Program-made: the position numbers and the translations under genes
Notes under the pieces: model-generated
Databases searched by the model: none
What the model was told of the DNA's origin: nothing
Seen by the model: the letters and a program-made list of their open reading frames with translations, nothing else
In this document: one piece after another, positions 55,516 to 63,839 of the stretch
How positions within the stretch are numbered: the first letter of the stretch is position 1
How the letters are laid out: each line of letters begins with the position of its first letter
DNA from: an uncultured Anaerolineae bacterium
GTDB taxonomy: Bacteria > Chloroflexota > Anaerolineae > Promineifilales > Promineifilaceae
NCBI GenBank assembly: GCA_905479495.1
Contig: CAJQMR010000019.1
Location: 1-64,000 of the forward strand
DNA: 64,000 bases
Reading direction: 5' to 3'

Positions 55516-56498
55516 ACCCCGTGTGCAAGTTATCGGGGTGACAAAAAGGGAATACTCCGTACACTGAAAGTGACCAAACCACAGCGTCACGGAGTAAACC
55601 CTCATGAATCTTAACACGTTTATCATTATTATTTTTTGTCTCATTGATGACTGGTTGACCACTCAGCCTAAATACCGGCGGCGTGGCCCCCAACCAACCC
55701 TCAGTGACAGCGAACTCTTAACAATCGAAGTGGTTGGCAGCTTTCTAGGCTTTGACACCGACAAAAGACTGTTTCTGTACTTTCAGCAACATTACAGCCA
55801 TTGGTTTCCTGCACTGGTGCAAATTCATCGCACAACCTTCGTGCGTCAAAGTGCCAATCTCTGGTGGGTGAAGGTTCAGTTATGGCGCCAACTTCTGCAA
55901 TGGCTGAGTTATAACCCGGAATTGTTCATCATGGATTCCATGCCTTTACCCGTGTGCCGTTTTGCTCGGGCCAATCGCTGCAAGCGTCTCCGGGAAGTAA
56001 GTGCTTACGGTCATGATGAAGTGGCTCGGCAAACCTATTTCGGACTTCGGGTGCACGCGCGCATTGCTTGGCCAGGTGTCATCTGTGACCTGGAGTTACT
56101 TCCGGCAAATGTCCACGACACGGAGGCTGCCGAGCATATGCTTCAAGGTGTAGCTGGTGTCGTTTTGGCAGACCGTAACTATTGGAAGCCAGCCTTACAA
56201 GCCAGACTGGCCGAAAAGCATTTGCGCTTGTTGGCGCCTTACAAATCAGCCAAGCGGGAGAAACAGCCCTGGGCGCGTTTGCTCAAGCATAAACGCTACC
56301 GCATCGAAACGGTGTTTGGGCAATTAGTCCATCGCATGAAGGCACAAGCCGTTTGGGCACGCGATGCGTGGCATTTGTGCTCACGTTGGCTACGCCTCAT
56401 TCTGGCTCATTGTTTTGGCGTGTTGCTTTGTCAGCAAACAGGTTTGCCGCCGCTTCGTTTTTCTGAACTTGTTAATGTTTAAAACCCGCACACCGGGT
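55516..56498 (+). mobile_element. IS982-family insertion sequence
   Basis: 983 bp bounded by imperfect terminal inverted repeats: left ACCCCGTGTGCAAGTTATC, right (complement) ACCCGGTGTGCGGGTTTTA, 15 of 19 matching. It is flanked by TAATTA on both sides (55510-55515 and 56499-56504), a possible 6-bp target duplication, though the surrounding sequence is repetitive. One intact transposase gene. No octamer copy inside, consistent with arrival from elsewhere. Confidence 0.85.
55604..56482 (+). CDS. IS982-family DDE transposase
   Basis: 292 residues, full length. Typical N-terminal LSDSELLTIEVVGSFLGFDT and WFPALVQIHRTTFVRQSANL of IS982 transposases. Catalytic Asp in FIMDSMPLPV, Asp in VVLADRNYW and Glu in YRIETVFGQL complete the DDE triad. 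No frameshift seen, so the element may still be active. Confidence 0.92.
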   Translation: MNLNTFIIIIFCLIDDWLTTQPKYRRRGPQPTLSDSELLTIEVVGSFLGFDTDKRLFLYFQQHYSHWFPALVQIHRTTFVRQSANLWWVKVQLWRQLLQWLSYNPELFIMDSMPLPVCRFARANRCKRLREVSAYGHDEVARQTYFGLRVHARIAWPGVICDLELLPANVHDTEAAEHMLQGVAGVVLADRNYWKPALQARLAEKHLRLLAPYKSAKREKQPWARLLKHKRYRIETVFGQLVHRMKAQAVWARDAWHLCSRWLRLILAHCFGVLLCQQTGLPPLRFSELVNV

Positions 56499-56534
56499 TA
56501 ATTACTCAATTACCTAATTACTCAATTACTCACT

Positions 56535-57446
56535 ATGTCCCACACAAATGAACTTGAATTAATTGAAAACGGCGGCTGGGATGAGCGCATTCTGGTGTGC
56601 CGCAACGGCCAGTTGGTGCAGACTTTCATCATCATCACGCAGCGATTTGTGCTGCTGGTGGATACGGTCATCAATCCGCAAACTGCCGGGCAGATGCTGG
56701 CCTGGGCTGAACCTTATTTAGCTGAAGGGCGGCAGCTGCTGGTCATCAACACCCATGCTGACTACGATCATTGTTGGGGGAACCAGTTGTTTGCCGGGGA
56801 GACGGCCGTTCACCCCGCACCCATCATCGGCAGCCACCTTAGCCCGGCAATGTTTGCCCAGGACGAGGCCAAAGCGTATCTGGCCAGAATGCAGGAACTG
56901 GAGCCAGAAATTTTCAGCGACGTTGTGTTCACACCGCCAAACCTGCTCATTCGCGATAAATTTGTCATCGACGGGGGCGATTTGACGGTGGAGCTGCTGC
57001 CCACGCCCGGCCACACCGACGATCATTACTCGCTTTATCTGCCAGAGATACAAACCGTGCTGGCGGCTGATGCCGCCGAGCTGCCTTATCCAGCGGCCCG
57101 CGTGCCAGAAGGTTTGCCGCAGATGCGGGCCTCGTTGGCCAAATTAGCGGCACTGCCTGCCGAGACGGTGCTGTACTGCCACGCGCCGGTCACGGTCGGT
57201 CGGCAGCTGCTGTTAGACAATATTGCCTATTTCAACGCCATCGAAGCGCAGTGCCGGGCAGCCCTGGCACGGGGGCTCTCCCCTGAGGTGAGCGAAGATG
57301 TGGATGTGTTGGCCTTGGTGGATTGTGCTTATGAAACGGCCGTACCCGACACGGAGCAGTGGCACAACATCCACGACTATTACAAAACCGCCGGTCACGC
57401 CGACCAGATTCGGGTCATGCTCCACTGGCTGGCACACGAGAATTAG
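56535..57446 (+). CDS. Metallo-beta-lactamase-fold hydrolase
   Basis: 303 residues. Metal site NTHADYDHCWGN (HxDxDH variant of HxHxDH), then GSHLSPAMFAQDEA, LPTPGHTDDHYSLYLPEI with a further His, VLAADAAELPYPAA with the bridging Asp, and YCHAPVT. Glyoxalase-II-like size; substrate unknown. The WD40 lipoprotein gene starts directly after its stop (TAG-ATG, 0 bp). Confidence 0.87.
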   Translation: MSHTNELELIENGGWDERILVCRNGQLVQTFIIITQRFVLLVDTVINPQTAGQMLAWAEPYLAEGRQLLVINTHADYDHCWGNQLFAGETAVHPAPIIGSHLSPAMFAQDEAKAYLARMQELEPEIFSDVVFTPPNLLIRDKFVIDGGDLTVELLPTPGHTDDHYSLYLPEIQTVLAADAAELPYPAARVPEGLPQMRASLAKLAALPAETVLYCHAPVTVGRQLLLDNIAYFNAIEAQCRAALARGLSPEVSEDVDVLALVDCAYETAVPDTEQWHNIHDYYKTAGHADQIRVMLHWLAHEN

Positions 57447-58706
57447 ATGAATAGCAGAACCATCCAACCGATTATCTTATTTATGCTGGTTGCTTTTTCA
57501 ACATTGATCCTTGCAGCCTGTCAAGGTGACCCTGATCAGGTACTTGTGACACGAGTGGTGACGTCGGTGGCGCAGGAAGTGATTGTGGAGCCAACTACTG
57601 TGGTTGTCCGAGACGTTACCGCCACCCCAGAGCCTACGGCCGTACCCACCAACACGCCTTCACCAACACCAACGCCAGATTTGCCTCTGGCAACTAACCC
57701 AATTGAGCTGGTTGGGCATGAAGACGTGATTAACTCCATCAAGTTCAGCCCAGACAGCCAGCTTGTTTTAGCTTCGAGTGATGATGGCACTGCCCGGATA
57801 TGGGATTTGCAAGGCAATTTACGCTTAACCTTGACTGGCCACACAGAGCGTGTAACAGATGCAGTGTTCAGTCCAGATGGTAGTCTTATTGTAACTAGCA
57901 GTGATGATAAAACCGCTCGCATCTGGAGTGTTGGTGGCGAGCTGCTACATGTGCTGGAAGGGCATTCGTCGCCAGTTAACTCAGCTTTGTTTACGCCAGA
58001 CGGCCGTTTCATCATTACCAATGCTCGCGAGCCAAAAATATGGGACATTGACGGGAATTTGCTGGCCACGCTAGAGGGCCATCGCTCGATACAAGTTCGT
58101 TCATGGGTAAGCCCTAACGGCCAATATCTGCTCACAACCAGTGGAGATGCTACCGTACTGCTATGGCAAATAAGTGACGCAGGTGAAGCAACCCTGTTAA
58201 CGGATTTGAGTGAGGCCGCCACCGATGGGAGTATTCTCAGAAACGTCTTTTTCTTGCCGGACAATATACGGTTTATGACGAATTCCCTCGACTTTATAAT
58301 TTGGGCGATTGTACCAACAGGTGAAGTTGTCCAATTAGCCACGTTAGGTCATCCAGTTGATCTCATGGATATCAATTTTGCAGATGAGGACGTTGTTTTG
58401 CTTCAAAGTGCAGGTTTTGAAGTAATTGCTCTTCAGGATAGCAGCGATCCCGATAATCCAACTTATTTTGAGGGTCATACCTCGGCAATTGTTAAAGCAT
58501 TATTTAGTCCAGACAAGGATTATGTTGTGACGGGCTCAAATGATCACACGGCACGGTTATGGAATTTACAAGGTGAAACGCTCCTCATTTTTACAGGAAG
58601 TGAATTGCCTGTGCGCCATGTGCTGGTTAGCCCAGATGAAAATTTCGTCGTAACTGGAGATCGAGACGGCTTTATTCAGTTATGGAATATTTCATCGCTT
58701 CATTGA
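57447..58706 (+). CDS. WD40-repeat lipoprotein
   Basis: 419 residues. The lipoprotein signal ends in LAAC at about residue 25, followed by a Thr/Pro spacer (TATPEPTAVPTNTPSPTPTP). About seven WD40 blades follow (e.g. HEDVINSIKFSPDSQLVLAS and SDDGTARIWDLQGNL; the second starts HTERVTDAVFSPDGS). A single beta propeller facing outside the membrane, likely a binding scaffold. Coupled to the upstream metallo-hydrolase gene by direct adjacency. Confidence 0.9.
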   Translation: MNSRTIQPIILFMLVAFSTLILAACQGDPDQVLVTRVVTSVAQEVIVEPTTVVVRDVTATPEPTAVPTNTPSPTPTPDLPLATNPIELVGHEDVINSIKFSPDSQLVLASSDDGTARIWDLQGNLRLTLTGHTERVTDAVFSPDGSLIVTSSDDKTARIWSVGGELLHVLEGHSSPVNSALFTPDGRFIITNAREPKIWDIDGNLLATLEGHRSIQVRSWVSPNGQYLLTTSGDATVLLWQISDAGEATLLTDLSEAATDGSILRNVFFLPDNIRFMTNSLDFIIWAIVPTGEVVQLATLGHPVDLMDINFADEDVVLLQSAGFEVIALQDSSDPDNPTYFEGHTSAIVKALFSPDKDYVVTGSNDHTARLWNLQGETLLIFTGSELPVRHVLVSPDENFVVTGDRDGFIQLWNISSLH

Positions 58707-58722
58707 AAATAGAGAGGTTAAT

Positions 58723-59250
58723 TTGGAAAAACAGCCAACGATTTTGAGCAAAAGGGGTCGCACCTTTGCCACCTCAGCCATTGCCCTACAAGCGATTATT
58801 ATCAATGAGCAAGAACAGTTTTTGCTGCTTTCTTCGCCGCGCCGCAACGGCCGTAACGAGTGGCAGACGGTGAGCGGCGGCCTGGAAGCAGGCGAAACGG
58901 TGCTGGACGGCATTCTGCGCGAGGTCGGGGAAGAGGTGGGCGACATTCAGGTACGGCCGTTAACCGTCCTCCACAGCCAATCGTTCCATTACGATGAGAA
59001 TGTGCGCTTTATGGTGGGCATCAACTACCTGCTGCGTTACGAAGGCGGCGAGGTGGTGCCGGGAGATGATATGGTTGGCAGTAAATTCCGTTGGTGGGGG
59101 CTGGGTGAGCTGGAAACGGCCGTTACCCAAGGCAGCGCCACGCTGCACAAAACAACCCACTTGTGGCAGATGCGCCGGGCTGTACAGCTGTACCGTTTGC
59201 TGAAAGATGATTGGGTGGAAACGGCCGTTCTGCAACCGCCCCTATTGTAG
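58723..59250 (+). CDS. NUDIX hydrolase
   Basis: 175 residues from TTG 58723, with AGAGAGG five bases upstream. The Nudix box is complete: GGLEAGETVLDGILREVGEE followed by VGDI (Gx5Ex7REUxEExGU). It hydrolyses a nucleoside diphosphate linked to another moiety; specificity unknown. Three octamer copies lie within 270 bp here. Confidence 0.92.
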   Translation: MEKQPTILSKRGRTFATSAIALQAIIINEQEQFLLLSSPRRNGRNEWQTVSGGLEAGETVLDGILREVGEEVGDIQVRPLTVLHSQSFHYDENVRFMVGINYLLRYEGGEVVPGDDMVGSKFRWWGLGELETAVTQGSATLHKTTHLWQMRRAVQLYRLLKDDWVETAVLQPPLL

Positions 59251-59266
59251 TTGGCTACAAAAACTA

Positions 59267-59349
59267 ATCACGAATAGAACGAATCGACAAATGTAACGAA
59301 TACAAAAACAAACCATTCGTGTCATTCGTTTATTCGTCAAATTCGTGAT
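59267..59349. terminator. 35-bp-armed hairpin of ACGAAT words
   Basis: Arms 59267-59301 and 59315-59349 are complementary over 35 bp with several mismatches and a 13-nt loop. Both are built from the word ACGAAT/ATTCGT. A GCTTTTTAG run follows on the + strand, so it probably ends the NUDIX transcript. Confidence 0.72.
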
Positions 59350-59402
59350 GGCTTTTTAGAAGATTGCGGCTCCGCTTAATAATTTTTGGATACAATCACC
59401 AT

Positions 59403-60371
59403 ATGAAACCCATCCGTATTGAGTTACCAACTGAATTTGATGTAGGCTCTGTAAATAGCTATTTGTTCACCGAACCAGAACCGATCCTGGTCGATTGCGG
59501 TGTTGAGTCGCCAGAAAGCTGGGCCGCTCTGCAAGCTGGTTTGGCCCAACAGGGCCTTACCCCTGAGGATATTCAGCGTATCATCATCACCCATCCCCAC
59601 GTAGACCATTTTGGCCTGGCCGCCAGAATCGCCGATTTGAGCGGGGGGCAGGTCTGGATTGCCGATTTGGGTGCTAAATGGCTCATCGATCCCAAGAAGT
59701 ATTTTGGCTTGCGGGCCGATTATTACCGCGAACAGTTTTTAATCCAGGCTGGTATTCCCGATGAGATGGCCCAGATGATACTGACCTATTTTGCCCAGAT
59801 CGCCATTGATATTTCGCCGGTTCCGGCCGAATACCTGCAAACATTCAGGATTGGCGACTCGTTGGCACTGGGTGGGGCCAGCTGGCAAGTGCTGCACATG
59901 CCGGGGCACGCCAGCCACCAAACTTGCTTTTATCAGCCAGAGAGCCGCCAATTTCTGTCGGCCGATATGCTGCTGCCCAAAACCCCAACGCCGATTGTGG
60001 AACGGCCGTCTGTCAACCAGCCGCGCCAGCCCAGCCTGCCCATCTTTATGGAATCACTCACCCGTTGTGAAGCGCTAGATATTGACACGGTGTACCCTGG
60101 TCACGGTGAGCCGTTCCAAAACCATCGCCAACTGATTCAGAAGCAGCGTGACCGCATTCATAAACGCAAAGCTGAAACGCTGGCACTGATCCAACAAGGC
60201 TATCATACCGCTTATGCCCTCGTGAACCAGATGTATGCCCATTATCCAGCTACCTTTCGCTTTGCTGGGCTGTGGATGCTCATTGGTTACCTCGATTTGC
60301 TCCTGGCAGAAGGTGAAATCAATGTGGAGACGGTGGATGGGGTATGGCATTTTGAAGTAAAAGAAGATTAG
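59403..60371 (+). CDS. Metallo-beta-lactamase-fold hydrolase (glyoxalase-II/thioesterase-like)
   Basis: 322 residues from ATG 59403 (an upstream in-frame ATG would run into the hairpin). Metal motif ITHPHVDHFGLAARI gives HxHxDH. Further ligands are H in LHMPGHASHQTCFY, D in LSADMLLPKTP and H in VYPGHGEPFQ. A C-terminal winged-helix-like extension (ALVNQMYAHYPATFRFAGLW) is seen in related family members. It precedes a thioesterase and an acyl-CoA ligase, so an acyl-thioester role is possible (inference). Confidence 0.88.
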   Translation: MKPIRIELPTEFDVGSVNSYLFTEPEPILVDCGVESPESWAALQAGLAQQGLTPEDIQRIIITHPHVDHFGLAARIADLSGGQVWIADLGAKWLIDPKKYFGLRADYYREQFLIQAGIPDEMAQMILTYFAQIAIDISPVPAEYLQTFRIGDSLALGGASWQVLHMPGHASHQTCFYQPESRQFLSADMLLPKTPTPIVERPSVNQPRQPSLPIFMESLTRCEALDIDTVYPGHGEPFQNHRQLIQKQRDRIHKRKAETLALIQQGYHTAYALVNQMYAHYPATFRFAGLWMLIGYLDLLLAEGEINVETVDGVWHFEVKED

Positions 60372-60432
60372 AGACTGGAGACTGATTCGCTCTCTTAAAG
60401 CCAAATTCTGATCGCCAATCTCCTAAAATATT

Positions 60433-60918
60433 ATGATTGAAGTTTCGCAAATCCAACAACTCCCTTGTTTCCATCGGGCGATCATCCCCCAGGATTATCT
60501 GGACGTGATGGGGCATATGAACATTCGCCACTACATGGGCCTGTTCGACTTTGCTGCCTGGCGCTTTTTTGCTGCCTTTGGCATGGATGAGGAATATTAC
60601 ACCAGCACCGATGGCGGCGCTTTTGCTCTGGAGCAGCATATTCTCTATTTGGCAGAGGTGCATGTTGGAGAGACCGTGGCGATTTATACGCGGGTAAACG
60701 GCCGTACCGCCAAACGCATCCATTTCACTCATTTCATGGTCAACGAAACCACCGGCAAACTGGCGGCTACCCTGGAAACGCTGACTTCCCACGCTAACAC
60801 GACGACCCGCCGCACTTCCCCGTTCCCGGATGACATCGCCAGAGCCATTGATGCTTTTATTACTGAACATGAGCAGCTTGATTGGGATGCGCCGCTTTGT
60901 GGGGTGATACGGCCGTAA
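60433..60918 (+). CDS. Hotdog-fold acyl-CoA thioesterase (4HBT type)
   Basis: 161 residues. The active-site region DYLDVMGHMNIRHYMGLFD matches the 4HBT D-x-x-G-H-x-N pattern. VGETVAIYTRVNGRTAKRIH forms the central strands. It releases CoA from acyl-CoA. It lies between a metallo-hydrolase and an acyl-CoA ligase on the same strand, supporting a fatty acid or acyl-CoA context. A partly word-iterated stretch (GAGACTGGAGACT) precedes it at 60370-60385. Confidence 0.88.
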   Translation: MIEVSQIQQLPCFHRAIIPQDYLDVMGHMNIRHYMGLFDFAAWRFFAAFGMDEEYYTSTDGGAFALEQHILYLAEVHVGETVAIYTRVNGRTAKRIHFTHFMVNETTGKLAATLETLTSHANTTTRRTSPFPDDIARAIDAFITEHEQLDWDAPLCGVIRP

Positions 60919-61051
60919 CGCACCATTCTATGTCTTTGGGATAAAACGTGATGCACGATATGCGACTAGAGCATTCTTGCACAACGTGCTTCATCCTTCA
61001 CAAATTTATAATTTTCTGAATGCCAAAAGAATCAAAAAGGAGCACACCAAT

Positions 61052-62677
61052 ATGAACGGTTTAATGATGAATTATCAGCTCACGATGGATCGTATTTTGG
61101 AACACGCCAACCGCATGTATCCCCAGAAGCGCATCACCACCATGCAGCCAGATGGTTCCTTTCATCGCTATACCTACGCCGATATGTACCGGCGTGTTAA
61201 GCGCCTGGCCAAGGCGTTGACCACGCTGGGGGTGGCGCCCGGTGACCGGGTCGGTACCTTTGCCTGGAACAATTATCAGCATTTGGAACTTTATTACGCC
61301 ATTCCCGGTGCTGGGGCTGTTTGTCACACCCTGAATATCCGGCTCTTTCCCGAACAATTGGCTTACATTGTGAACCACGCTGAAGACAAGGTTGTTTTTA
61401 TTGACAGCACCTTGCTGCCTCTGTATGAACGCGTTGCTGATCAGATTAATTGCGTGGAGCATTATGTTCTGTTGAATGCCCCACGAGATATAAAGACCGG
61501 TCTGTCTAACGTCCTCTTCTACGAAGATTTGATTGAAGGTGCTGATGAGGATTTTGCCTGGCGCAGCACCGATGAAAACATGGCAATGGGTCTTTGCTAC
61601 ACCAGCGGCACAACGGGCGATCCCAAAGGAGCCTTGTACAGTCATCGCTCCATGTTCTTGCATACCTATGGCGAAAATCAGGCCAACGCCCTGGGCCTAA
61701 ACGAATCAGATATTGTGTTGCCGGTGGTGCCGCAATTCCATGCCATGGCCTGGGGCTTGCCTTATGCCAGTGCTATGGCCGGGGCTGAAATGGTGATGCC
61801 TGGTCCACACTTGCAGGCGGAACCGCTAGCCAACATGATTGCCAATGAGCGGGTCACCGTTGCGGCTGGTGTCCCTACCATTTGGAATGGTCTGTACCAC
61901 GAACTGCGCCAAAATCCGCGCGATATTTCTTGCGTGCGCGCCCTGGTTGTGGGTGGGTCGGCCATGCCCCGTGCCCTGACTAAGGCGTATGAAAGCGAAT
62001 TGGGGGTCAGCGTTGTCCATGCCTGGGGCATGACAGAGTTGTCGCCGCTGGGCACGGTGTGTAATTTGTTGGGCAAGCACGAAGACCTGCCTGACGAAGA
62101 AAAGTGGAATATCAAGGCCACCCAAGGGTATCCGATTTGTGGTGTGGAAATGCGCATTGTTGATGAGATGGGTGAGTCGTTGCCCTGGGATGGGGAAACA
62201 ATGGGCGAACTCCAGGTACGGGGTCCCTGGATCATTCGTCAATATTTCCGGCGGGACGTGTCGGAAGATTACATGACAACTGACGGTTGGTTCCGCACCG
62301 GAGATGTCTCGACGATTAATCCTGACGGTTACATGAACATCACCGACCGCACAAAAGACCTTGTTAAAAGCGGCGGTGAGTGGATCTCTACTGTGGAGCT
62401 GGAAAATATGATTATGGCCCATCCGCAGGTGTTGGAAGCGGCCGTAATTGCTGTGCCTGATGAAAAGTGGCAGGAACGGCCGTTAGCCGCCATCGTTCCC
62501 ACCCAGGACGGTCAGAGCCTGACCGCTGAGGACATTACCGCCTTTTTGCAAGACAAAGTGGCCAAATTCTGGATTCCTGAGAGGTTTATTTTTGTCCAAG
62601 AAATCCCCAAAACCAGCGTGGGCAAATTCAATAAGAAAGTGCTGCGCAGCGCCTATGCCGAAGGAGAGTTGGGGTAG
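61052..62677 (+). CDS. Long-chain-fatty-acid--CoA ligase (AMP-binding, ANL superfamily)
   Basis: 541 residues from ATG 61052 with AAGGAG upstream; an in-frame start at 60977 lacks a ribosome site. The AMP-binding P-loop is CYTSGTTGDPKGALYSH. A5-type motif VVHAWGMTELSPLGT, A7 GWFRTGDVSTINPDGYM, A8 DRTKDLVKSGGEWIS and the catalytic Lys in KTSVGKFNKKVLR are all present. It activates a fatty acid to acyl-AMP and then acyl-CoA, the entry step of beta-oxidation. An acyl-CoA dehydrogenase starts 1.2 kb downstream. An octamer hairpin terminates it. Confidence 0.95.
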   Translation: MNGLMMNYQLTMDRILEHANRMYPQKRITTMQPDGSFHRYTYADMYRRVKRLAKALTTLGVAPGDRVGTFAWNNYQHLELYYAIPGAGAVCHTLNIRLFPEQLAYIVNHAEDKVVFIDSTLLPLYERVADQINCVEHYVLLNAPRDIKTGLSNVLFYEDLIEGADEDFAWRSTDENMAMGLCYTSGTTGDPKGALYSHRSMFLHTYGENQANALGLNESDIVLPVVPQFHAMAWGLPYASAMAGAEMVMPGPHLQAEPLANMIANERVTVAAGVPTIWNGLYHELRQNPRDISCVRALVVGGSAMPRALTKAYESELGVSVVHAWGMTELSPLGTVCNLLGKHEDLPDEEKWNIKATQGYPICGVEMRIVDEMGESLPWDGETMGELQVRGPWIIRQYFRRDVSEDYMTTDGWFRTGDVSTINPDGYMNITDRTKDLVKSGGEWISTVELENMIMAHPQVLEAAVIAVPDEKWQERPLAAIVPTQDGQSLTAEDITAFLQDKVAKFWIPERFIFVQEIPKTSVGKFNKKVLRSAYAEGELG

Positions 62678-62706
62678 ATTTTTGTTATTGAACAGATAGA
62701 ATTATG

Positions 62707-62745
62707 GACGGCCGTTTCTCCCTGGAAACGGCCGTCTTTGCTTTT
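62707..62745 (+). terminator. Octamer-pair terminator after the acyl-CoA ligase
   Basis: Arms GACGGCCGTTTC (62707-62718) and GAAACGGCCGTC (62725-62736), 6-nt loop, followed by TTTGCTTTT. Confidence 0.85.
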
Positions 62746-62959
62746 CTAACCCAGGCCCCACATCGTAATTAGTATCTATTTCCCCCGCATTTTCCCCAAG
62801 GATTGCCAACATTAAGAGGGTTTTCCCATTAAGTTCTCGAAGGATTGTTTGTTAGGATCGCCATGTATTTTTTGTAAGTCACGTATTGGGCAATGCATTT
62901 TGCTCGCTGAAGATATTATTGGCACACGGAACAAGCATTTGTAGAGGATCATAGACATC

Positions 62960-63226
62960 ATGGAAAAGTGGCAGCGTTGGCTAGAAAATTTATCGGCAGA
63001 AGAAACGTTGTGGTTAACGACCGTATTCATCTCGGCAATGTTAGGGACAATGGTTAGCAGCGCCATCCTGCAATGGGGCTTAAGCACCTACGATGGAGTG
63101 GGAGCAAAATTAGCCATCTGTCTTTTGGCCACGGCCGCTTATGGCGGTGTGGTTGTCTCTGTTTTCTACGCCATGTTCCCGGAAACGCGATTGGCCCTAA
63201 AGCGCATCTTTCGCGCCAAAAAATAA
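62960..63226 (+). CDS. Small two-helix membrane protein
   Basis: 88 residues. Two hydrophobic segments (LTTVFISAMLGTMVSSAILQ and LAICLLATAAYGGVVVSVFY) separated by a short loop, with an amphipathic N-terminus (MEKWQRWLENLSAEETLW) and a basic C-terminus (LKRIFRAKK). No family recognised. A terminator follows 24 bp after the stop, supporting a real gene. Function unknown. Confidence 0.65.
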   Translation: MEKWQRWLENLSAEETLWLTTVFISAMLGTMVSSAILQWGLSTYDGVGAKLAICLLATAAYGGVVVSVFYAMFPETRLALKRIFRAKK

Positions 63227-63249
63227 GTCGAAATAACCCAATTCAATTG

Positions 63250-63290
63250 AAAACGGCTGGTGCATATCTTCGCGCCAGCCGTTTTGTATT
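63250..63290 (+). terminator. Terminator after the small membrane protein (octamer variant)
   Basis: Perfect 11-bp arms AAAACGGCTGG (63250-63260) and CCAGCCGTTTT (63275-63285), a 14-nt loop, with a T-run at the end of the stem. The arms resemble the ACGGCCGT terminators with the palindrome degraded to ACGGCTGG. Confidence 0.8.
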
Positions 63291-63334
63291 CAATATTCAA
63301 TTGTCCGAAACAAATTCTAACTACCAAGTACCGG

Positions 63335-63598
63335 TCATGTGGCCCGGCGCAGATAGCCAACAATGGCCAACAAAATCACTGCGCCTAAAATGGCAACAAG
63401 CAGACTGTAAAAATTGAAGCCTGTTGCCGGCTCCAAGCCCAACAAACCAACCACAAAACCACCGATGACAGCACCAATAATGCCTACAACAATATTGGCA
63501 ACCATCCCCATCTGAGCATTTTTCTTCATGATGATGCTGGCAATCCAGCCGGCCACACCACCCAGAACAATCCACAAGATAATGCTAACTAAATCCAT
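63335..63598 (-). CDS. GlsB/YeaQ/YmgE-family (transglycosylase-associated) membrane protein
   Basis: 87 residues with AAGGAG upstream. Three hydrophobic segments: SIILWIVLGGVAGWIASIIM, MVANIVVGIIGAVIGGFVVG and YSLLVAILGAVILLAIVGYL, with the conserved Gly pattern of this family. A small inner-membrane stress-associated protein; the transglycosylase name is historical and activity is not shown. Confidence 0.9.
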   Translation of the reverse strand: MDLVSIILWIVLGGVAGWIASIIMKKNAQMGMVANIVVGIIGAVIGGFVVGLLGLEPATGFNFYSLLVAILGAVILLAIVGYLRRAT

Positions 63599-63779
63599 GA
63601 CAATCTCCTTTTTGAGTTGCTAGGGGGTTCAATGTTAGCCCGTTGTTTTGATAAGAAGTCTATCCAATAAAACCCGCTTCTAAGGCAAAGTTACGTACAA
63701 TGTACGAAAACGGCCGTCGCGTGTGCATTTGTGGCAACTTTGCATATTTTCCTTATGATTGATGAGGAGGATTTTGTTC

Positions 63780-63827
63780 ATGGCAACATCTTGGGGACCT
63801 GTCACCTTTGGGGAAAGGATTATTTGA
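63780..63827 (+). CDS. Possible 15-codon leader peptide before the acyl-CoA dehydrogenase gene
   Basis: MATSWGPVTFGERII, preceded by a very strong GAGGAGG at normal spacing. It ends 12 bp before the dehydrogenase ATG. May be a translational leader or chance. The remainder of the gap 63599-63839 contains one octamer copy and nothing else recognised. Confidence 0.35.
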   Translation: MATSWGPVTFGERII

Positions 63828-63839
63828 AGGAAAAATAGC

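Noticed and set aside
62812..63087. 91-codon - strand open frame overlapping the small membrane protein
   Set aside because: Overlaps the + strand gene at 62960, which has two clear membrane segments and a terminator downstream.
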